Shown piece by piece: positions 1 through 6,021 of a DNA stretch of 8,459 bases; the stretch's first letter is position 1, and the number at the start of each line of letters is the position of its first letter. The notes under the pieces are model-generated. The model was not told the origin of the DNA, searched no databases, and worked only from the letters and a program-made list of their open reading frames with translations. Location of the stretch: NCBI GenBank assembly GCA_034435015.1, contig DAOTYH010000014.1, positions 1-8,459 of the forward strand, in the 5' to 3' direction. The position numbers and the translations under genes were made by a program. The DNA is from DAOTYH01 sp034435015. Lineage in GTDB: Bacteria; Chloroflexota; Anaerolineae; Aggregatilineales; UBA3940.

Positions 1-224
1 CTCAGCACGCGCTGAACGATATAACTGTGCACCTTGCGCCGCCTGCGGCCTTTCTTCGCCGCCCGATAGTGCCTGATGTACCCCTCGATCCCCCTCTGCT
101 TGATACCTTTCAGCCACCGATACACTGTCGCTCGATCCCGCCCCGCCCCGCCGGCAATCGCCTCAACGGCAATCCCTTGCTTTCTCAATGCGTACGCCGC
201 TCGAATCCGTGTTATACTGTCCAT
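1..224 (-). CDS. IS transposase, N-terminal helix-turn-helix part (partial, runs off the left edge)
   Basis: The minus-strand frame starting at the ATG at 224-222 is open to the window edge, giving 74 codons. The product starts MDSITRIRAAYALRKQGIAV and continues with GRDRATVYRWLKG, a typical transposase helix-turn-helix (about residues 8-42) with the recognition helix around ATVYRWL. A very basic stretch follows (KKGRRRRK, about residues 60-67) that would help bind DNA. This arrangement is usual ahead of the DDE catalytic core in IS3/IS481-like and IS630-like transposases, but the core is outside the window. The start is supported by a CGGAG ribosome-binding site five bases upstream and by conservation of the same ATG in the truncated copy at 7914. 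Whether the gene is intact cannot be judged. Confidence 0.8.
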   Translation of the reverse strand, partial: MDSITRIRAAYALRKQGIAVEAIAGGAGRDRATVYRWLKGIKQRGIEGYIRHYRAAKKGRRRRKVHSYIVQRVL

Positions 225-229
225 CGGCG

Positions 230-276
230 CTCCGTGATTCTGTTGCTGGTTTTGTCTCTACAACTTTATCACGGAG
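230..276 (-). repeat. Leader inverted repeat of the IS, overlapping the transposase ribosome-binding site (left copy)
   Basis: CTCCGTGAT (230-238) and ATCACGGAG (268-276) are perfect 9-bp complements separated by 29 bp. In the transposase mRNA the downstream arm contains the CGGAG that serves as ribosome-binding site, so a transcript carrying both arms could hide it. Both copies in this window keep the arms intact. Confidence 0.6.
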
Positions 277-357
277 TCGCATTTTTATTGAGAATACTAC
301 GCCACAAGAGGTACGCCATTGCAGAACACTGAAAGGGAGAAACCTCCAAGCGGCAGG

Positions 358-363
358 TATAAT
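358..363 (+). promoter_or_regulatory. Possible -10 box for the aldolase-family gene
   Basis: A perfect TATAAT lies about 60 bp before the ATG at 424, in the gap between the IS end and the gene. There is no convincing -35 at 16-19 bp spacing, so this is a weak call resting on position and one hexamer. Nothing else is recognisable in 302-423 apart from a modest purine-rich ribosome-binding site (AGGCAGGG) just before the gene. Confidence 0.3.
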
Positions 364-423
364 CATGACATAGCCCCACTTTAACTAAGGTCAGAACAAA
401 CTAACAGACAGGCAGGGTATCTA

Positions 424-1725
424 ATGAGGTTCAACTATCTCCACCCCCGTGATCAATTAGTCGAGATCATGAAGCGTATCTACCGCAATGGTATGACAAC
501 CCTATCAGGCGGAAACCTTTCCATTCTGGAAGACAATGGCGACATGTGGATCACGCCTGCCGGCGTTGACAAGGGTAAACTCAGACCTGAAGATATTGTG
601 CTGGTTCACGCTGACGGCACATCGGAAGGCGCCCACCAGCCCTCTACCGAGTATCCCTTTCACCGCGCTATTTACCGCAGGCGCCCAGACCTTAGGGCGG
701 TTGTCCACGCCCATCCGCCAGCGCTTGTCTCATTCAGCATCGTGCGCGAGATTCCAGACACACGCATTATCCCCCAGGCAAACCGGGTCTGCGGGCCGGC
801 AGGCTATGCGCCTTATGCCCTCCCTGGCAGTGAACAGCTTGGCGAGAACATCGCCGCCACCTTCGGTGAAGGCAACAACGTTGTCCTGCTGGAGAATCAC
901 GGCATTGCGACAGCAGGCCATGACCTGCTGACCGCCTTCCAAAGGCTTGAGACCCTAGACTTCTGCGCCCGGACGCTGATTGCGGCTCGGCGTGTGGGCG
1001 AGATCACAATCCTCAGCCCAGAGCAATTGGAGTTGTTTGACAGCCGCAAACATCTGTTGCCGGAGTTCATCCCTGCTTCACCATCCAGCCGCGAAAGAGA
1101 GCTTAGGAAACAGATCGTTGAGATTGTCCATCGTGCCTGCGAACGGTACTTGATGATCTCGACAGAGGGCGTGGTGTCTGCGCGTTTAGACGGGGGAGAC
1201 TTCCTGATCACGCCTACAGGCATGGATCGCCAAAGCTTTGAAGTATCTGATGTTGTCCTTATCCAAGGCGGCGGACGCGAATCTGGTAAGTTCCCAAGCC
1301 GTTCGGTTCAGTTGCATCAGGCGATATATGACACCCACCCTGATATTCACTGCATCATCACCGCTCAGTCACCACATATCCTCGCCTATGCAGTAGCGAC
1401 TGCAAAGTTTGACACACGGACAATCCCAGAAAGTTACCTTCTCCTTGTAGATGTACCGGTCATCCCTTTTGAGACCCTGTACCAATCTCCTCACAAGGTT
1501 GCCGGGATGATCTCAGAGCAAAGCCCTGTACTGCTCATCAGAAATGATTGTGTGCTGACAGTGGGGAAGACCATTCTACAGGCCTTTGACCGCCTTGAGG
1601 TAGCAGAGTTCTCGGCCAAATCCCTCCTTGAAACGGAAACTCTGGGTAACCTGATTCCCATAAAAGAAGAGGATATCAGGTTACTACAGGCAAAATTCCT
1701 GCATAAACATCAAGATACGCTATAA
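424..1725 (+). CDS. Tandem class II aldolase/adducin-family protein with a degenerate second domain
   Basis: The 433-residue protein is two class II aldolase/adducin domains in a row, about residues 8-207 and 223-427; typical members have one domain of about 200-220 residues. The first keeps the family hallmarks: SGGN (28-31) and TPAG (44-47) in the substrate/phosphate loops, catalytic Glu76 in STEYPFHRAIY, zinc ligands His95 and His97 in VHAHP, and the third zinc ligand His159 in ENHG. Members act as fuculose- or ribulose-phosphate aldolases, epimerases or dehydratases on sugar phosphates, so a retro-aldol or related reaction in the cytoplasm is likely, but the substrate cannot be read. The second domain keeps the fold signature (ITPTGMD, HQAIYDTHPDIH). 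However, Glu76 aligns with Ser294, His95/His97 with Thr313/Gln315 and His159 with Asp375, so it should not bind zinc or catalyse. It may act in oligomer assembly or regulation. The start is preceded by AGGCAGGG at good spacing. The stop overlaps the putative uvrB -10 box. Confidence 0.9.
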   Translation: MRFNYLHPRDQLVEIMKRIYRNGMTTLSGGNLSILEDNGDMWITPAGVDKGKLRPEDIVLVHADGTSEGAHQPSTEYPFHRAIYRRRPDLRAVVHAHPPALVSFSIVREIPDTRIIPQANRVCGPAGYAPYALPGSEQLGENIAATFGEGNNVVLLENHGIATAGHDLLTAFQRLETLDFCARTLIAARRVGEITILSPEQLELFDSRKHLLPEFIPASPSSRERELRKQIVEIVHRACERYLMISTEGVVSARLDGGDFLITPTGMDRQSFEVSDVVLIQGGGRESGKFPSRSVQLHQAIYDTHPDIHCIITAQSPHILAYAVATAKFDTRTIPESYLLLVDVPVIPFETLYQSPHKVAGMISEQSPVLLIRNDCVLTVGKTILQAFDRLEVAEFSAKSLLETETLGNLIPIKEEDIRLLQAKFLHKHQDTL

Positions 1726-1726
1726 T
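1721..1726 (+). promoter_or_regulatory. -10 box of a uvrB promoter
   Basis: A perfect TATAAT overlaps the TAA stop of the aldolase gene and lies 47 bp before the uvrB ATG at 1774, predicting a transcript start near 1733. The -35 is poor; the best candidate is TTCCTG at 1696-1701 with a long 19-bp spacer. A weak core promoter immediately followed by an operator-like palindrome would fit an inducible repair gene. Confidence 0.5.
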
Positions 1727-1734
1727 TACACAAT

Positions 1735-1750
1735 TCGAACTATCGTTCTA
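1735..1750 (+). promoter_or_regulatory. Candidate LexA (SOS) operator before uvrB
   Basis: The sequence TCGAACTATCGTTCTA contains the exact palindrome GAAC-N4-GTTC (1737-1740 and 1745-1748). This is the core of the LexA box known from Bacillus and Actinobacteria. It lies just after the predicted transcript start and 25 bp before the uvrB start codon, where a repressor would block transcription. uvrB is a classic SOS gene in many bacteria. The outer bases match only in part, and the LexA specificity of this organism is unknown. Confidence 0.5.
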
Positions 1751-1773
1751 CTACCCGCAGGATGGAGGCCGAC

Positions 1774-3825
1774 ATGCCAGACTTCGAGCTTGTGGCTGAC
1801 TACCAGCCCACAGGCGACCAACCAGAAGCCATCGCCGCTCTGGTAGATGGCCTGCGCAGAGGATACCGGCATCAGACTCTGCTGGGTGCAACTGGAACAG
1901 GCAAGACATTTGTAGTTGCCAACGTTGTTCAGGCTGTCAACCGCCCGACGCTGGTGTTGGCTCACAACAAAACGCTGGCGGCACAGTTATACTCCGAGTT
2001 CAAAGCTTTCTTCCCGCGCAACGCAGTCGAATATTTTGTCTCGTACTACGACTACTACCAGCCAGAGGCATACGTCCCCCAGCGCGATCTCTATATTGAG
2101 AAAGAAGCCACCATCAACATGGAAATTGACCGTCTCCGGTTAGCCGCGACAGCGGCCCTCATGAGCCGCCGTGATGTGCTGATCGTGGCATCCGTGTCAT
2201 GTATCTACGGGATTGGCGAGCCGGAAACATGGGGACGGGCGGTACTCAGGTTACGGCAGGGAGAAACGATCCGACGCGACACCATTCTGCGCCGCCTGGC
2301 GGACATCCAATACATCCGCAATGACCTTGAGCTTAAACCCGGCATCTTCCGCGTGCGCGGGGACACACTGGAGATCATGCCCGGCTATGGCGAAACGGCT
2401 TACCGGATCACGTTATGGGGGGATGAGATTGAGCGGATGATCGAGATAGACCCGGTCACAGGGGAAATGCTGGCTGAGCACACTTCCCTGTTGATCTTCC
2501 CCGCTAAGCAATACATCGCCAACGGGGACACGATTCAGGCGGCCATTCGAGATATTGAGCAGGAATTAGAAGAGAGGTTGGAGTTTCTCCGCGCCCAAGA
2601 CCGCCTGCTCGAGGCTCAGCGGCTGGAACAACGCACCCGCTACGATCTAGAGATGTTACGGGAGGTAGGTTATTGCGCTGGCATTGAGAACTACTCGCGC
2701 CATCTAGATGGCCGTCCGGCAGGGTCTCCGCCTTGGACGCTCATGGATTACATGCCTCCCGACTACCTACTGATCGTAGATGAGTCCCATATGACAATAC
2801 CACAGGTACGCGGCATGTGGGGTGGTGATCGCAGTCGCAAGGAGGTACTGGTTGAATATGGTTTCCGCCTGCCCAGTGCATTGGACAACCGCCCGCTGAG
2901 CTTTGAGGAGTTTGAGCAACGGATCAATCAGGTCATCTATACCAGTGCAACTCCAGGGCCTTATGAGCTGGAACACAGCCAGCAGGTTGTGGAACAGATC
3001 ATCCGCCCGACCGGCCTTGTTGACCCAGAGGTTGAGGTCAGGCCGGCTGAGGGACAGGTAGATGACCTCCTGCATGAGATCCGCAGTCGGGTCGAGCGGG
3101 GCGAGCGGGCACTTGTGACTACCCTTACCAAAAGGATGGCTGAGAAGCTGGCCGACTACCTGATGGAAATGGGTATCAAAGTTCACTACCTGCATAGTGA
3201 AATCGAGACGCTGGAACGTGTCGAAATCCTGCGTGATCTGCGGCTGGGTGTCTATGATGTGGTGGTCGGCATCAACCTGTTGCGTGAGGGGCTTGACCTG
3301 CCGGAGGTATCACTGGTTGCCATACTGGATGCTGACAAGGAGGGGTTTTTGCGCTCAGAGACAGCCCTCATTCAGACCATTGGCCGCGCCGCCCGCCACA
3401 TCAATGGTAAGGTCATCATGTATGCAGGGCACATCTCTGACGCCATGCAGAGAGCCATTGACGAAACGAATCGCCGTCGGGCCAAGCAATTAGCGTACAA
3501 TGAGAAGCACGGTATTGTCCCTACCAGCATCGTCAAAGAAGTCCATGACCTTACCGAAAGGGTGAGGGCCAGCATCGCGGCAACAGCCCCAACTGAACTG
3601 GGGCGACTGCCCAAAGCTGAGATTGAGCGTATGATTAAAGAGCTGGAGAAGCAGATGAAGACGGCGGCCCAGAACCTTGAGTTTGAAAAGGCCGCCCTGC
3701 TTCGTGACCAAATATTTGAATTACGCGATATGCTGATAGTGCAGAGAGTGGGCCGCCGTGATGTACCGATCTGGGAGCAGGATCGCATCTTACCTATACC
3801 GGATGATGAACCTCCTAGCTCGTAG
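1774..3825 (+). CDS. uvrB: UvrABC excinuclease subunit B (UvrB)
   Basis: UvrB is the damage-verifying ATPase of nucleotide excision repair. UvrA loads it onto DNA, and it then recruits UvrC for incision. The 683-residue product matches the usual length (E. coli 673). Visible motifs in order: Walker A GATGTGKT (38-45); the tyrosine-rich beta-hairpin YYDYYQPEAYVP (about 91-102), which threads between the strands; DESH Walker B (336-339); TSATPGPYE (about 390-398); LREGLDLPE (about 503-511); QTIGRAAR motif VI (534-541); and a C-terminal UVR domain (about 615-655, IKELEKQMKTAAQNLEFEKA) that binds UvrC. The start at 1774 is preferred over the in-frame ATG at 1762, because the latter lies inside the Shine-Dalgarno region (GGATGGAGG), whose GGAGG (1764-1768) is ideally spaced for 1774. 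All catalytic motifs are intact. The 3' end overlaps the broken HExxH gene by 23 bp. Confidence 0.98.
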   Translation: MPDFELVADYQPTGDQPEAIAALVDGLRRGYRHQTLLGATGTGKTFVVANVVQAVNRPTLVLAHNKTLAAQLYSEFKAFFPRNAVEYFVSYYDYYQPEAYVPQRDLYIEKEATINMEIDRLRLAATAALMSRRDVLIVASVSCIYGIGEPETWGRAVLRLRQGETIRRDTILRRLADIQYIRNDLELKPGIFRVRGDTLEIMPGYGETAYRITLWGDEIERMIEIDPVTGEMLAEHTSLLIFPAKQYIANGDTIQAAIRDIEQELEERLEFLRAQDRLLEAQRLEQRTRYDLEMLREVGYCAGIENYSRHLDGRPAGSPPWTLMDYMPPDYLLIVDESHMTIPQVRGMWGGDRSRKEVLVEYGFRLPSALDNRPLSFEEFEQRINQVIYTSATPGPYELEHSQQVVEQIIRPTGLVDPEVEVRPAEGQVDDLLHEIRSRVERGERALVTTLTKRMAEKLADYLMEMGIKVHYLHSEIETLERVEILRDLRLGVYDVVVGINLLREGLDLPEVSLVAILDADKEGFLRSETALIQTIGRAARHINGKVIMYAGHISDAMQRAIDETNRRRAKQLAYNEKHGIVPTSIVKEVHDLTERVRASIAATAPTELGRLPKAEIERMIKELEKQMKTAAQNLEFEKAALLRDQIFELRDMLIVQRVGRRDVPIWEQDRILPIPDDEPPSS

Positions 3826-4055
3826 CGCAGGGGCATTGTTGCTAGTTGCGGCCCTGTTTGTTATGGGCGCACTGGTGCACGAGATGGGGCATGTTGTTGC
3901 TCTGTGCCGCTGTTGCACTGGGCGTGCCTAAGGCTGTCTTTCAGATTTCGGTGGTGGGAATATCGCTCCTGCTGGCAGTTTTGACAGGTGTCCGATGGTA
4001 TATGTTCGCGCAAGCTGACCGGTTAAGATTCGCAGGAAACAAAAATGCCGCATAG
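3803..4055 (+). pseudogene. Frameshifted small membrane protein with an HExxH motif (M50/site-2-protease-like remnant)
   Basis: From the ATG at 3803 (or 3806), inside the uvrB 3' end, a 42-codon frame encodes a hydrophobic segment running into a metalloprotease-type motif (LVHEMGHVVALC), then meets TAA at 3929-3931. In the next frame the sequence resumes as CAAVALGVPKAVFQIS, a second hydrophobic segment (about VVGISLLLAVLTGV) and a basic tail, stopping at 4055. Joined by removal of one base around 3898-3908, this gives an 83-residue protein with two membrane segments and HEMGH at residues 26-30. A hydrophobic helix carrying HExxH followed by ALGVPxxxFxI resembles the first active-site helix of M50 proteases, but the full-length family is several hundred residues and the second DG-type motif is absent. 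It is therefore a truncated remnant, a distinct small protein, or an intact gene with a one-base sequencing error. Overlap with uvrB upstream and 11 bp with the next gene downstream suggests it was once part of a coupled operon. Confidence 0.5.
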
Positions 4056-5280
4056 CGCACACGGGGTTGTAACCCTGATGGGATCGGGCGAGATGTCGGC
4101 CAGCATGGTCGAAGTGCATAAATATGCCATGTCGCTGATTGAGGGGCCGGTACGAGCCGTATTCCTAGATACTCCTGCCGGCTTCCAGTTAAACGCTGAT
4201 CTACTTGCTCAAAAGGCAGTGGAATATTTCAAGCAACGCCTGAATACCCCCCTGACCGTAGCCTCTTTCAAATCGGCAGAGCAGATCACACCTGCTCAAC
4301 ACCAGACGGTAATCTCTATTTTAAGCGAGGCCTCCTACATCTTTGCCGGGCCGGGTAGCCCGACTTACGCTATACGGAACTGGCGAGGTACTCCTATCCT
4401 TGACAGCATGTTCAAGGCGTTATTCAACGGCGGCTGTCTGACTTTTGCCAGCGCGGCGGCACTGACACTCGGACATTTCGCCATACCCGTTTACGAGGTC
4501 TACAAAGTAGGGGAGAAGCCCCGCTGGGTAGAAGGACTAAACATACTGGGGCACAGCGGGCTGGATGTAGCCGTTGTCCCCCACTGGAATAACACCAGCG
4601 GGGGCGATCACGATACCCGTTTCTGTTTCATGGGCGAACCGCGCTGGGCTGTTCTGGAAGCACAGTTGCCCCAGCAGACGACCGTTCTGGGTATAGATGA
4701 GCACACCGCCTGCATCCTGCGTCTGAATATCAACAGGGGTGAGGTACAGGGCATAGGGCGGGTCACGATACGGCGGAACGGAACAGAACAAATCTTCGCC
4801 GACGGTGACTCCTTCAGCCTTGATCTGTTACGCCCGCCTTCTGCACTGAATGAACAGTCCACACTGGGTGAACCTGCCCTCACAGAAAAATCACCCCTGC
4901 TCTCTTGGAGCACCATTCGCGCCCGATATGACGCTCTCCTTGCCGCCGGGCATCCTTCTTCCGAAGAGCTGGCCGCTTATGTATATGATCTCATGACCTT
5001 CATGCGTACTGCCCGCGAACGTGCAGATTGGCAGTCTGTACAATGGGCAGAAGAGGCTCTCCGCGAGGCAATCGTTGGGCTGGTAGCCAGATCGCAAGCG
5101 GGAGTAGTAGAGGTTAGGGAGATCATAGCCCCTTATGTCGAACTGCTCCTTGAAGTAAGACACATTCTACGAACAATTAAACAGTGGGCTGAGGCAGATC
5201 GAATCCGGGAACGTCTGCATGACCTGGGGGTGATAGTTGAAGACACCCCACAGGGTTCAGTGTGGCGGCGGCTGTCTTGA
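4045..5280 (+). CDS. Peptidase S51-like (class I glutamine-amidotransferase fold) protein with a CysRS-type C-terminal tail
   Basis: The 411-residue protein has two parts. Residues about 6-262 look like the S51/cyanophycinase-PepE fold: VTLMGSGEM at the first strand (9-17), FAGPGSPTYAIRNW (about 100-113), a nucleophile-elbow candidate FASAAALTLG with Ser136, a possible catalytic His180 in VVPHWNN, and GIDEHTACIL (216-225), which matches the family's GIDExTA signature. Known members are serine peptidases acting on Asp-X dipeptides or cyanophycin, but the usual GxSAGA elbow is altered here to ASAAA, so activity is uncertain. After a linker (about 263-290), residues 291-410 are helical and end in WAEADRIRERLHDLGVIVEDT followed by PQGSVWRR. 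This closely resembles the C-terminal end of cysteinyl-tRNA synthetases. The tail may bind RNA or serve as a reused helical module. The start has AGGA seven bases upstream and overlaps the preceding broken gene by 11 bp, which suggests coupling. Confidence 0.85.
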   Translation: MPHSAHGVVTLMGSGEMSASMVEVHKYAMSLIEGPVRAVFLDTPAGFQLNADLLAQKAVEYFKQRLNTPLTVASFKSAEQITPAQHQTVISILSEASYIFAGPGSPTYAIRNWRGTPILDSMFKALFNGGCLTFASAAALTLGHFAIPVYEVYKVGEKPRWVEGLNILGHSGLDVAVVPHWNNTSGGDHDTRFCFMGEPRWAVLEAQLPQQTTVLGIDEHTACILRLNINRGEVQGIGRVTIRRNGTEQIFADGDSFSLDLLRPPSALNEQSTLGEPALTEKSPLLSWSTIRARYDALLAAGHPSSEELAAYVYDLMTFMRTARERADWQSVQWAEEALREAIVGLVARSQAGVVEVREIIAPYVELLLEVRHILRTIKQWAEADRIRERLHDLGVIVEDTPQGSVWRRLS

Positions 5281-5289
5281 TTGACCGGA

Positions 5290-5319
5290 TTGGCAATTCT
5301 ATCCGCTTACTGCTACATT
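5290..5319 (+). promoter_or_regulatory. Possible promoter of the receiver-domain gene
   Basis: TTGGCA (5290-5295) and TACATT (5314-5319) are separated by 18 bp and lie about 43 bp before the ATG at 5362. The -35 matches 5 of 6 consensus bases and the -10 matches 4 of 6. The 81-bp gap from the upstream stop leaves room for an independent promoter, but read-through from the uvrB operon is equally possible. Confidence 0.3.
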
Positions 5320-5361
5320 ATGAGCCAGCAGTTTTTGCTGTAGCCCCCCGCCGGAGGTCGC

Positions 5362-6009
5362 ATGAGCCAACATGTCATCAGGCTGTTGATCGCTTCAGAT
5401 ATTCCTGACTCGTTAGCCGAGATCGAGCATATGCTCTCTATGGCGCCCGATATGCAGGTGATTGGCTCGGCAATGACCGCCGAGGAAGTGATCGAAATGG
5501 CAAAAACACATCGGCCCGATATTGTGGTGATGGACTACGACATGCCGGGCCTCGATGGGGCTGAGGCAACACGAACGATCCTCCGGCACAGCAAGAACAC
5601 GCAGGTCGTCATGCTCTCTCTGGTTAATGATGTCAACGACATCCGGACAGCCATGCGCGCGGGGGCCCGCGACTATCTGATCAAGCCGCTGGCCGAAGGA
5701 GAATTGGTAGCTACGATCAACTGGCTGGTTCAGGAGCGGCGTGAGTACGCCCGGATGCACGGTTTCGTCGGACAACTACGCAAGGCGTATGAGGCCCTTT
5801 TCCGTGATGATAAGCCTGTGCCTCCGAAAGTAGTTGCCTACTTGGAAGCACAGGTTGCTCAAGCCCCCGACGACCGGCTGACGGTGGAGACTCTGGCAGT
5901 GGCCTACGCCCGCAACCGCGACTGGGTCAAGCTGGCCCCTCTTGCCGCCGCCCTGGCGCAGACAGCAAGTCGGGGCGAGCCGTCCAGCTCACCCCGAACA
6001 CAAATCTAA
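5362..6009 (+). CDS. Stand-alone response-regulator receiver protein with a helical C-terminus
   Basis: This 215-residue protein has a CheY-like receiver domain at about residues 6-125. It has the phosphoacceptor Asp58 in VVMDYDMPG, Ser86 at the conserved Ser/Thr position (VMLSL), Lys108 in YLIKP, and Asp13 in the acidic pocket; its usual acidic partner is Ser12. It should be phosphorylated by a histidine kinase, but no kinase gene is in the window. The C-terminal 90 residues contain no recognisable DNA-binding helix-turn-helix. They are helical, with a stretch (about 165-200, DRLTVETLAVAYARNRDWVK) resembling a single TPR-like helical pair, and end in a Ser/Pro-rich tail. A protein-protein output is therefore more likely than direct transcription control. 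The receiver resembles those found in pilus/Tad-associated regulators of Chloroflexota, but that is only an impression. GGAGG (5353-5357) lies four bases before the ATG. Confidence 0.88.
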   Translation: MSQHVIRLLIASDIPDSLAEIEHMLSMAPDMQVIGSAMTAEEVIEMAKTHRPDIVVMDYDMPGLDGAEATRTILRHSKNTQVVMLSLVNDVNDIRTAMRAGARDYLIKPLAEGELVATINWLVQERREYARMHGFVGQLRKAYEALFRDDKPVPPKVVAYLEAQVAQAPDDRLTVETLAVAYARNRDWVKLAPLAAALAQTASRGEPSSSPRTQI

Positions 6010-6021
6010 CTGGGAAGGTTT

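Larger units (their letters stand above)
1..301 (-). mobile_element. 5' part of an insertion sequence, continuing past the left edge
   Basis: Bases 174-301 recur in inverted orientation at 7837-7964 with about 6 mismatches in 128, which fixes the IS end near 301 because similarity stops there. Read on the minus strand, the element begins GTAGTATTCTCAATAAAAAT, has an untranslated leader of about 75 bp and then the transposase start at 224. The leader contains the inverted pair CTCCGTGAT/ATCACGGAG (230-238 and 268-276). The other end lies outside the window, so neither the terminal inverted repeats nor a target duplication can be checked, and the IS family cannot be assigned. Confidence 0.8.

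Noticed and set aside
1762..1773. Upstream in-frame ATG as the uvrB start
   Set aside because: This ATG lies within the GGATGGAGG ribosome-binding region itself and has no site of its own. The ATG at 1774 has GGAGG five bases upstream and gives the normal UvrB N-terminus.
3846..4055. Independent 69-residue membrane protein starting at TTG 3846
   Set aside because: The first part of this frame (RPCLLWAHWCTRWG) is the out-of-frame reading of the HEMGH segment. It makes better sense as the second half of one frameshifted gene starting at 3803.
5312..5344. GCTACA/TGTAGC and CAGCA/TGCTG overlapping repeats as a terminator after the S51-like gene
   Set aside because: The stems are short, mutually exclusive and not followed by a T tract, so they are too weak to call.
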